DNA of 64,000 nt from contig NZ_CP176366.1 in NCBI RefSeq assembly GCF_046244385.1, positions 2,480,001 to 2,544,000 on the forward strand, written 5' to 3'. Shown here one piece after another: positions 1-7,850 of the stretch. The stretch comes from Methanospirillum stamsii (GTDB lineage: Archaea; Halobacteriota; Methanomicrobia; Methanomicrobiales; Methanospirillaceae). Numbering within the stretch: position 1 is the stretch's first letter; the number at the start of each line of letters is the position of its first letter. Below the pieces are notes generated by a model. That model ran no database searches. It saw nothing but the letters and a program-made list of their open reading frames with translations, and was not told where the DNA came from. Position numbers and translations under genes: made by a program.

Positions 1-293
1 GACACTTTGATACTCTGAAGAATGAAATTCAAGCAGATGTAATGTATCTTGGAGATCGGAGCGCGATATTCGGGCATTTGTTCATCGGTTTTCTTTGCCT
101 GTATCTCTACTGCAGGCTAATGATCCTCATAAAGAGGGAGGGATTAACAGCTCAATATTCTCCAAAGGACGTCCTATTGGCGTTTTCTAAAGTAATGAGG
201 ATCACTTATGATGGGTTTGACCAAGTTACAGAAGTGCCTAAGAAGGTTCGTGAGCTCGAGAAGAAACTCAAACTGAATTTATTCCCTAATTGA
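1..293 (+). CDS. Transposase, IS1634/IS4-type DDE, C-terminal part (partial at window edge)
   Basis: The frame is open from the window edge (first full codon at base 3) and ends in a TGA at 291-293, so this is the C-terminal ~97 residues of a longer protein. The FDTLKNEI start, the FGHLFIGFLCLYLYCR stretch and the EVPKKVRELEKKLKL tail are the usual end of IS1634-type transposases, just after the catalytic YREK region. Such enzymes cut and join the element ends. The next internal ATG (42) is not the true start. The element lies against the 3' end of the oppositely oriented sensor gene, and the two frames overlap. Confidence 0.8.
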   Translation, partial: HFDTLKNEIQADVMYLGDRSAIFGHLFIGFLCLYLYCRLMILIKREGLTAQYSPKDVLLAFSKVMRITYDGFDQVTEVPKKVRELEKKLKLNLFPN

Positions 294-324
294 AGGCATA
301 GTTTGGGATTATAGTGTTTCCTGA
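1..324 (+). mobile_element. Right end of an IS1634/IS4-type insertion sequence
   Basis: The transposase tail is followed by about 30 bases before the sensor-protein reading frame begins to look like its family. The likely terminal inverted repeat lies at about 300-324 (it includes gtttgggattatagtg). The left end is outside the window, so the target duplication and exact boundary cannot be fixed here. Confidence 0.6.
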
Positions 325-3100
325 TCATATTCAGGACTTTTTCAGACTGGAGCCATCGCTGATCCAGCTGAGTGACCAGCTGATCAATCCGGTGCACCTC
401 ATTATCGATGATATCGGCAGTATCTGTATCATCAAGCATTGATGCTGTAGCCATGATAATTGCGAGCGGATTTCGTATCTCATCATTCAGAATTGCAAGG
501 ATGGCCAGATTATTTTGAATCTGCTCCAATGCACTCTCTTTCTCACGCTCAAGCCGGTTTTTTTCCGTAACATCATAGCCCTGGGCGATAGTTGCGAGGG
601 GAGTCTGACCATCCGGAGTATACAGGGTCGCAGAATTCCAGAGCAGGGTCCGGATGGCTCCATCTTTCCTCATAATGTCGATTTCTGTCGTTTCCCATCG
701 GACACCGTCCAAAGTGGTCTGTAGCAGCCTCATGGTTCTGTCAGCCGTATCCGAAGGGAACAGGATCCGAATTGACTGACCAATCAACTCTTCAGCAGGT
801 CTCCCAATAAGAAGCTCAAAAGACCGGTTTACTCTTTTGATATGAAATGAGGGATCCCAGATGATGATCGGGACATTTGCGTATGCAATAAGGTTTTCAA
901 GGTATTCGTTCGTCTCCCTGAAAGACTCCCTGGATAGTGTCAGGGCTGCATTCTGGTTTTTCAGTTCCTGCTCAGTCTGCAATAACTGTTCATAGGTGAC
1001 ATTCAGATCTGCATTGCTTTTTTGAATCGTTGAAATTAGAGATTCCCGTTCTTCTTCTGCCTGTTTTCGTTCGGTAATATCCCTGACAACCGCCCAGAGG
1101 AATTGCAGGGTTCCATCAATGGAATATGAGGCATAGGCCTGGAGTTCAACTGGGAAGATCTCCCCGTTCTTCCTGATATATTCCTTCTCAAACAGGCCTG
1201 AGTAGCCATGAAAAAAGAGACGTTTTTTCCAGATCTCCTCTTGTTCCCATGTTCGCCATTTTTCCGCTGTGATCACATAAAAACTATCCAGCGCCTTTAA
1301 TTCTTCAAGAGTATATCCAACAATCGAACAATATGCCTGGTTTGCATCGAGAACACGCCCGGCCAGGTCAACCATTACAAACCCGTCAAAATTGCCTTCA
1401 AATATCTCCCGGTACCGTAGATCCTTCTCCTTCAGAGAGAGTTCTGCGATCTTCTGTTCGGTAATATCCTGAACAGTTCCCAGGGATGACAGGGGTTTTC
1501 CGGATGAATCATACTTTGTTTCGCACCGCTCAAGGACAAATTTTATCCTGCCATCCGGCATGAGCAGACGATGCTCTATCTGGTATGGTGTTTTCTCTCG
1601 TACTGAAACAGAATAGGCCTCATCTACTGCTTTCCGGTCGTCAGGATGTATGGCATTTAAAAAAGCCTCATATGTTGCACCGAATTGTAAGGGATCTAAT
1701 TCAAATATCTCAAAAATGACATCTGACCATGAAAGACGGTTTGCAGGAATGTCCAGTTCCCAGCTGCCTGTCTTTGCGAGATGTTGCGCTTCACTCAGAC
1801 GGCGTTCGCTCTTTTGTAATGCGTCTTCAAACCGCCTGCGGTCGGTGACATCCCTGCTCACCCCGATGAGAACATCCTGGCCATCCCACGTCCCTCTTGA
1901 AACTTTGGTATCTACCTCGATCCGGGTTCCATCCTTTGCAATGATTGGGATGGAATTATCCTTCTCAGTTCCATCGACCAGTTTTTGATAGAGTCCGAGT
2001 GCTTCTTCTCTTTTTTCGGGGGCCAGAATGTCAAGAATACTCCTGCCGATGAGTTCCTGTTTTGCATAGGATAGTCTCTGCTCCGCGGCGGTATTCATTG
2101 CAATGATATCACCTTTCAGATCGATAACAAAGACAATATCATCGATAGAATGAAACAGGGTTCTGATATTTTGTGCACCCTTAATTTTTTCTTCTTCGGC
2201 AAAAAGCCGTTCTATCGCACTGCCAAGTTCCCTGCTTATTAAGATGAGTGTCTCCTTTTCCTCATCACTGATGAGATAACGCCTCATACTGGCAATATTT
2301 AACACCCCGATGGCTTTTCCTTCTGCTATGAGGGGGAGCGTTGCAATTGAGCACAATCCATATTTCTGTGAACGCTCCGGGCTTACCCGGGCGTAATTTT
2401 CGATAAAAAGGGGTTGATTTCTCACAAACATCGTCTTATAGGGTTCTTTATCGATTGAAACGTCATCAACTTCAGCAATAAACCCGGAAGGGAGGTTTTG
2501 TGAATGAACAATATGAGCCGTCCGTGAATTAGTGTCTACGAAATATATCCCCCCTGCATCAAAGTTTAAGAGACGAATTGACTTATCAAGGACCTTTTCC
2601 AGGAGATCTGAGATAGTTTGAGCATTATTTACCTCAGAGATAATCTCATTGAGAATGCGAAGCATTGCCCCCCGGTGCCTGAGTGTCTCTACTTCGGATT
2701 TAAGACCACTCACGCTGATTTCCGGTTGATTTCTCTGTACTAATTGTCTGATTTTCAGGGCAAGGATGAGGAACAGTGATTCCTCATCGCCTTCTTTCCA
2801 GGGAAAAATATCTGCATTACTTCGGAATATCTCAAGGAGGTCTTCTCGATTATCAGGGCTTTTCAGAAAGATGAACGGGATGCTTGACCTCTCCCTGACT
2901 GCTCTTAAAAGGTCAATCCCGTCTATGCCAGGTTTCGAAAATCCGGTTATAATGACATCATAGGTATGATGGATAATTTTTTCCAGGCTTTCCTGTATCG
3001 TTGTGCAGGTATCAACGGAAAATTCATCATTTTGCTCCAGGATTTGTTTCCCTAAGCGGAGCAGGCCAACTTTATCATCTGCATAGATAATTGATATCAT
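206..3100 (-). CDS. Receiver-like / GAF / four-PAS signalling protein, 3' end altered by IS insertion
   Basis: The 964-residue protein has a receiver-like domain (about 1-120), a GAF domain (140-300) and four PAS domains (about 312-870). It ends in a short H-box-like segment, NDEIRNPL (872-879). The receiver phospho-acceptor aspartate is missing (ITGFSKPG where relatives have VSDYQMPG), and the H-box histidine is Asp. There is no HATPase domain. Family members with this IRNPL tail usually end soon after an RKHY motif; here RKHY is followed by about 35 residues encoded by the inserted element. The protein probably senses through GAF/PAS and signals through a partner. Start ATG at 3100; the true end probably lay near 324. 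Confidence 0.8.
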   Translation of the reverse strand: MISIIYADDKVGLLRLGKQILEQNDEFSVDTCTTIQESLEKIIHHTYDVIITGFSKPGIDGIDLLRAVRERSSIPFIFLKSPDNREDLLEIFRSNADIFPWKEGDEESLFLILALKIRQLVQRNQPEISVSGLKSEVETLRHRGAMLRILNEIISEVNNAQTISDLLEKVLDKSIRLLNFDAGGIYFVDTNSRTAHIVHSQNLPSGFIAEVDDVSIDKEPYKTMFVRNQPLFIENYARVSPERSQKYGLCSIATLPLIAEGKAIGVLNIASMRRYLISDEEKETLILISRELGSAIERLFAEEEKIKGAQNIRTLFHSIDDIVFVIDLKGDIIAMNTAAEQRLSYAKQELIGRSILDILAPEKREEALGLYQKLVDGTEKDNSIPIIAKDGTRIEVDTKVSRGTWDGQDVLIGVSRDVTDRRRFEDALQKSERRLSEAQHLAKTGSWELDIPANRLSWSDVIFEIFELDPLQFGATYEAFLNAIHPDDRKAVDEAYSVSVREKTPYQIEHRLLMPDGRIKFVLERCETKYDSSGKPLSSLGTVQDITEQKIAELSLKEKDLRYREIFEGNFDGFVMVDLAGRVLDANQAYCSIVGYTLEELKALDSFYVITAEKWRTWEQEEIWKKRLFFHGYSGLFEKEYIRKNGEIFPVELQAYASYSIDGTLQFLWAVVRDITERKQAEEERESLISTIQKSNADLNVTYEQLLQTEQELKNQNAALTLSRESFRETNEYLENLIAYANVPIIIWDPSFHIKRVNRSFELLIGRPAEELIGQSIRILFPSDTADRTMRLLQTTLDGVRWETTEIDIMRKDGAIRTLLWNSATLYTPDGQTPLATIAQGYDVTEKNRLEREKESALEQIQNNLAILAILNDEIRNPLAIIMATASMLDDTDTADIIDNEVHRIDQLVTQLDQRWLQSEKVLNMIRKHYNPKLCLQLGNKFSLSFFSSSRTFLGTSVTWSNPS

Positions 3101-3432
3101 GTTTTGATTCGATTATACCTGCATTGTCTGTCCGTTCGGTCATACATCCAGACTACTATCGGATGGGAGAATAATCCGGATATTCTGCTTCTTTTTTGTA
3201 GGTACAGGGATGTGATAAACTAATGTAATCGTGGTGGTATTATTCCGGTCCAATTGTGGAATGTATCTCTATACTTCATCACTCTAATTAAATGTTTACC
3301 AAAAAATCTAATGGGTATTTGCTCTTTTCATGAGCCCTATTATCTTATGATACACCCGGTTCTGATTACCGGATGCCAGGTATGGATGGCATCAAAATTT
3401 TATAATCATGGAGAAATATGGAGATATTCTTT
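3101..3432. other. Intergenic region upstream of the sensor gene
   Basis: No convincing gene was seen on either strand in these 332 bases. The stretch should hold the promoter of the minus-strand sensor starting at 3100 and the 3' end of the next minus-strand gene. No clear terminator hairpin was recognised. Confidence 0.4.
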
Positions 3433-3981
3433 TTATTCAAGAGCCGCAATATCATCAATCAGCTCATCTATTTCATCCTCAATGCCATATCCGAAATAGG
3501 AGGCATCGAACTTTACCTGAATGAGCCGATCATCAATAGTTAAAACATCACTAATAGCAGGGCATGTCTCAAGTATTTTATACAATTCTTTCATTGCAAC
3601 ACTGAGTGAGTCTAGTTTCGCCTCTTCTATACCTCCGTATTGCCGGCAGTATTTCACAAACTGTTCGATAAACAGGAGTGTCAGATCAGCAGTTCCGATA
3701 GGGTCTCCGGTAGCTTTCTTATAGCCTTGAATGGCCTTCTTAACCGGGGCAATTCTGGCTTTTCCAAATCCCCGGTCAGGAAAGAACTCATGTTTTATCT
3801 TTTTGGCGGCATTCTCACGAAGGCTTTTATATGCTTCCTTTCCGCCAATTCTTCCCTGCAGGAACTCTTTGTTCTCCTTATTCAGAGCATAGAGGTCATG
3901 AATGAGAGATATGAGGTCCTTTTCATCCATTCCGGTTAAACCCGTTTTTATATCCCGCCAGGATGGTGGCGATGAACTCAT
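3433..3981 (-). CDS. Hypothetical protein, possible DUF6155 family
   Basis: 182 residues, soluble and charged, with no signal peptide or membrane segment. The N-terminal pattern (a helix with DEKDLISLIHDLYALNKENKEFL, followed by a KKIKHEFFPDR segment) resembles DUF6155 proteins, whose function is unknown. The C-terminus is acidic (EDEIDELIDDIAALE). It stands alone between two sensor-type genes on the same strand, with intergenic gaps of over 200 bases, so an operon is unlikely. Family assignment is from memory of the pattern and is tentative. Confidence 0.6.
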   Translation of the reverse strand: MSSSPPSWRDIKTGLTGMDEKDLISLIHDLYALNKENKEFLQGRIGGKEAYKSLRENAAKKIKHEFFPDRGFGKARIAPVKKAIQGYKKATGDPIGTADLTLLFIEQFVKYCRQYGGIEEAKLDSLSVAMKELYKILETCPAISDVLTIDDRLIQVKFDASYFGYGIEDEIDELIDDIAALE

Positions 3982-4202
3982 ATATGGAGGTTTGTTGTCT
4001 CTGATAATCAGGGTAATGGATGATCCGGGTTTACCGGATATTCCGGTTCATAATAGGAGGAATTTCAGAGGATATACTAAATCTAAATCTGCGCCAAAAC
4101 ATTTTAGAGGCCCTACTGTGTATCTCCGATACGAAGCAATCGTAACCGCTCCCATCTCCGGGTTCATACACCGCAGATGTTATCGCTGATATTATTCCTC
4201 TT

Positions 4203-5430
4203 TCATGTTTTTATCCGGTATGATTCCCGGGGAATTCTCATCTCAAACCTGGCTCCTACCCCTGGTTCTCCGTTCTCAATAATCGTAATATCGGTCAGTG
4301 ACAATATCTCCCTGACAAGAAACATCCCAAGACCGGTATTCTTTCCAAATCCCCGTTCAAAGATAAAATCCTTTTCTTCCAGAGCGATGCCGATGCCATT
4401 ATCTTCCCATATCACATTCAGGAAATCCCCATTTTTATCGGTACATATCTGTATTTTTGAGACCGTTTCTCCGTGACGAAGAGAGTTGTCCAGCAGGTTG
4501 AAGAACACTTTTTCCAGCATGGGGTCGGCAAGAATGGAGTAATTTTCCAGATTCGTATCTATTGTCAGATGCTTTGGAAAATTAATCTGACCAAGTATGG
4601 CAGTGAGGTTTTGCCATGTGGGCTGTGAAGAACCGAGATTCTCGTAATATCTGGTAAATTCGATGAGCACTTTGATTTCGTTCGTGGCAGATTCAATTCT
4701 TTTCAGATACGCTAACGTATCCGGACTTGGTTTCGTCTCCCGTGAGAGAAACAGGAAACCGAGAATTGTCGTAATCTTGTTCAGGATATCATGCCGGGTA
4801 ATTCCTGAAAGCAGGCTGAGATGGCGATTTGCTTTCATGAGTGCCATTTCCGCCTGCCTTCTCCTGCTGATATCACGGGTTACGCCGACAATGCCATGAA
4901 ATTTTTTATTGTTATCGTAGACAATGGTGATAAGTATCTCAGTCCAAACCGTGGATCCATTCTTGTGTTTGAATTCAAGGTTTAGTTCGGTTTTTCGGGG
5001 AAATTGAACCCCCTTTTGTATCGAATCTACCAACTGCTTTTTGAATTGACGATATTTCTGCAAGGATTCGGGGGTTAAAAAACCAATAAACGGTTCTTCA
5101 ATTGCCTCTTTTGGAGTAATGCCGAGAAATTCTTTGATTGACGGGGAGACATAGGTAAAGTGCATCATTTATGTCTGCAGTATCAGAATACCCAAACTGT
5201 TCTGCAAACAATGGGTTTATTATGGTAAGGTTTCCTCGTACATCAGTTCGAAAAAAGGCTCCATCAAGATCTTCGATGATGGAACACAATTCATTATCGC
5301 TTTGGAAAATGTTGCTCGGGGTATCTATCACAGTTCTGAATTTTTCCTGTAACTCTTCATCTTCTGATGTCATTCGGTTATGTAACTGCCCTGAGTTTTT
5401 CTCCAATTGTTGTTCTTTAGGTGATCCCAA
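4203..5430 (-). pseudogene. PAS-PAS histidine kinase, broken by a deletion/frameshift
   Basis: Two overlapping frames make one kinase. The upstream frame (5430 to about 5165, TTG start at 5430) carries the first half of a PAS domain, ending at FGYSDTADI. The downstream frame (from 5168) begins in mid-PAS at MHFTYVSPS and continues through the rest of the PAS domain, an H box with RHDILN, and a HATPase domain with NLLDNSLRHG, EDNGIGI and GKNTGLGMFLVREI. The second half of PAS 1 and the first half of PAS 2 are missing, so the join looks like an internal deletion that also shifted frame. The downstream 321 residues could still be made from the ATG at 5168 and would retain a full kinase core. Confidence 0.7.
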
Positions 5431-5742
5431 CCACGGATGATTAATGCTGGTCTTTCCTGGTATTCTATCGTGCCTGCAAAAGGATCAACTCAATGGATCT
5501 CTCCTTATTGTATGATAAATTTCTCCCTTCTATCTTTATCAAGAAAAAATCTAACTCAGCTTCCATGCTGCCCTGTAAAAACCTTACGATTTTCCTTATT
5601 TTCAGGAGTGAATGATCCGGTTTCCGAAAGTAATGAGCCGATGATGAAAATAATGTTGAATTTATTGTATTTTTTACGCAATATTTATTATGAATTATAT
5701 ATATATTGCATCTGATACTGAAAGTAAATGGGGGCTTAATAC
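5431..5742. other. Divergent intergenic region
   Basis: AT-rich, lying between the broken kinase (minus) and the PKD protein (plus). Bases around 5655-5705 are very A/T-rich (tattttttacgcaatattta and following), suitable for an archaeal TATA promoter of the PKD gene. No gene was seen. Confidence 0.35.
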
Positions 5743-7035
5743 ATGAAAAATCGGAAAATATCTGACAAATGGATACTCATACTGCTTATTTTGGGCTTAA
5801 CTCTTCTCTGTCCTTGTATTGCGGCTAAATCAGTTATCATCACACCTGCCGAATATGAGGCAGGGTTTTTTAATGATACTAATGATACTGCCGAAATTTT
5901 CGCATCTGGTGAGATGCAGGTTGAGGCATTAACACCGCCGGTTGCTGCATTCTCGGTGAGCCAGTCTATCGGTCCGGCTCCGCTTACGGCTCAGTTTACT
6001 GATTATTCTACCGGAAATCCAACGCAGTGGGGCTGGTATTTTGGCGATGGCGGAACGTCCAATGAACAGAATCCGGAACATACATATGTTTCACCAGGTG
6101 TTTATCCGGTTGGATTTCTTGTCGCGAACAAAGCCGGATATAACAAGACATTTGTTCCAGGTCTGATTCAGACACAAAATCCGGATCCTACCCCGACTCC
6201 GGTTCCAACTCCGGTAGTCTACCCCCCGACGGCAGCATTTATAACATCTCCTCCAACGGGTCCGGTCCCGCTTACGGTTCTGTTCATTGACACCTCAAGC
6301 GACAAACCAACGTCATGGGCCTGGTATTTTGGTGACGGGGGCTTTTCACCACGGCGACATCCATATCATACCTATACTCATCCGGGGACATATCCGGTAT
6401 CACTCACCGTTTCAAATGCAGGTGGGTCTGATACCTATATTGCGGAAAATTATATTGTAGCGACAACTCCGGTCCCGACATCGACACCCAGGCCGACGAT
6501 AAAACCGCCCTGTCCTATTGTTATGGTCCAATCAGTCGAGGAGTCAAATACGACGTTACCGGTGGCATCATTCAGTGCAGATATCAAGGAAGAATCTGAT
6601 CTCTTCATGGCAACTTTTACCGATGAATCCTCAGGCAACCCAACGTTTCGTATCTGGTATTTCGGCGATGGGAGTTATTCAACCGATGAGCAGCCGGTGT
6701 ATACGTATCCGGGTCCAGGCAGCTACCAGGTATCCCTGATGGTTGTGAATGATGCCGGTTCCAGCACGGTTACCGGAATGGTAGAGGTACAGAAAGAAGA
6801 TTCTGATACAGAGACCTTAGAAAACCAGACCTCCCTGACTCTTTTGGGAAATGACTCTCTTATACAGCAATCTGTAGAGATGGAGCCACAGGATGAGGAT
6901 GCATGGTCCAGGTTTTTTGAAGAATGGAAAGCATCAGCAGAGGGGCAGATGACTACACTTAATATTGTTCCCGATGTATCAGCTGAATCTGAAAATGGGG
7001 AAATGAATGTATCAGAGAATATAACCTGGATTTGA
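5743..7035 (+). CDS. Secreted surface protein with three PKD domains
   Basis: 430 residues. An N-terminal signal peptide (about 1-29, hydrophobic core ILILLILGLTLLCPC) is followed by three PKD domains at about 65-150, 165-245 and 275-352. Each has the WYFGDG core and the HTY...PG.Y pattern (YTYPGPGSYQV in the third). Pro/Thr-rich linkers (TPTPVPTPV) separate them. The C-terminal ~75 residues are acidic and carry several N-x-S/T sites, with no membrane anchor. PKD proteins of methanogens are exported and mediate cell-surface or sheath contacts; that role here is inferred from the family. ATG start with a GGGGGC stretch just upstream. Confidence 0.85.
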   Translation: MKNRKISDKWILILLILGLTLLCPCIAAKSVIITPAEYEAGFFNDTNDTAEIFASGEMQVEALTPPVAAFSVSQSIGPAPLTAQFTDYSTGNPTQWGWYFGDGGTSNEQNPEHTYVSPGVYPVGFLVANKAGYNKTFVPGLIQTQNPDPTPTPVPTPVVYPPTAAFITSPPTGPVPLTVLFIDTSSDKPTSWAWYFGDGGFSPRRHPYHTYTHPGTYPVSLTVSNAGGSDTYIAENYIVATTPVPTSTPRPTIKPPCPIVMVQSVEESNTTLPVASFSADIKEESDLFMATFTDESSGNPTFRIWYFGDGSYSTDEQPVYTYPGPGSYQVSLMVVNDAGSSTVTGMVEVQKEDSDTETLENQTSLTLLGNDSLIQQSVEMEPQDEDAWSRFFEEWKASAEGQMTTLNIVPDVSAESENGEMNVSENITWI

Positions 7036-7127
7036 GTGATATGGTGGCTCTGGACGGTTGTTTGTAGAGAACGGTGAGAAAATTTCCATAATGAGATAAA
7101 AACCCAGGATTTTTCCCCATGGGATCC

Positions 7128-7349
7128 TTAATTTTCAGATAATACAGTTCGGACATCGTATTCCGGGAATTCTGCCATGAAGATACGTTCGGTGTCCAAA
7201 AAAATTAATTGACGCCTGGTTCTTTGGTTTGTATCATGAACCGGACAATATTGAGGTTTACATTCCAGGCAAACAAATTTTGAGCCTTCAGGAAAACCTA
7301 TCCATAAGTCAAGAGGTTTTTTATTCCATTGTAATGATGAGATAATCAC
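7128..7349 (-). pseudogene. ISL3-family transposase, N-terminal remnant
   Basis: 73 residues, with a zinc-finger-like CLEC...CPVHDT motif followed by RTRRQLIFLDTERIFMAEFPE. This matches the N-terminal zinc-binding region of ISL3-type transposases (C.vC....CPVHDT....WRHLnFF......RVPR). Only this end remains; the DDE catalytic domain is absent, so it cannot transpose. No inverted repeats were recognised around it. It is a relic of an older mobile element near the start of the sensor cluster. Confidence 0.6.
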
Positions 7350-7639
7350 ATGAGTACTGATATGAAAGGCTGAACAAAAAATTTTTGGTAATTATCACAC
7401 AATGAGAAATATGACCGAAAAAGGATCTAAAGAATATCTCTGTCCTGACTCCGGTGGTTATTGAGATCATGGATGAGTATAAAAGAAATATTCCTTAATA
7501 GTCTCCTTTTTTTCCATATTGGGCCCATTTTTAAGGCCAGGATATCTGTTCATGTTATGGGAGAGGCTGAGTAACCCTTATTACTCTTGACGATAAGGGA
7601 TACAATACGTATCCATTTGCATTAGAACGGAGGTAGATA
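7350..7639. other. Intergenic, no gene seen
   Basis: AT-rich stretch between the ISL3 remnant and the small frameshifted gene. No reading frame with family resemblance was found. Confidence 0.35.
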
Positions 7640-7848
7640 ATGGGGCCTGTACAGGATTTCTCTCCTGACATCAGCTTGGAAAAAACCTTCGGACATGATG
7701 TGGCACCCTGCCTGATGCAATGGTTATCATTCCTGATGGTATGTTTGATATGTTTGGTGCTACCACAGAGATGATTGGATTATCCTCTTCAATGATTGTC
7801 TTGATGGACGAAAAGTTGCAACATAAAACCGGAGCATTTGCCGTTTAA
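7640..7848 (+). pseudogene. Small frameshifted gene upstream of the receiver-PAS protein
   Basis: A strong Shine-Dalgarno site GGAGGT (7629-7634) precedes an ATG at 7640. That frame starts MGPVQDFSPDISLEKTF and stops at 7774. The second half of the stretch reads naturally in another frame (PDGMFDMFGATTEMIG, ending at TAA 7846-7848), three bases before the ATG of the receiver-PAS gene. Together they would make a ~69-residue protein if one frameshift near 7710-7725 were repaired. I do not recognise the family. The position suggests it was once cotranscribed with the sensor. Confidence 0.4.
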
Positions 7849-7850
7849 TC

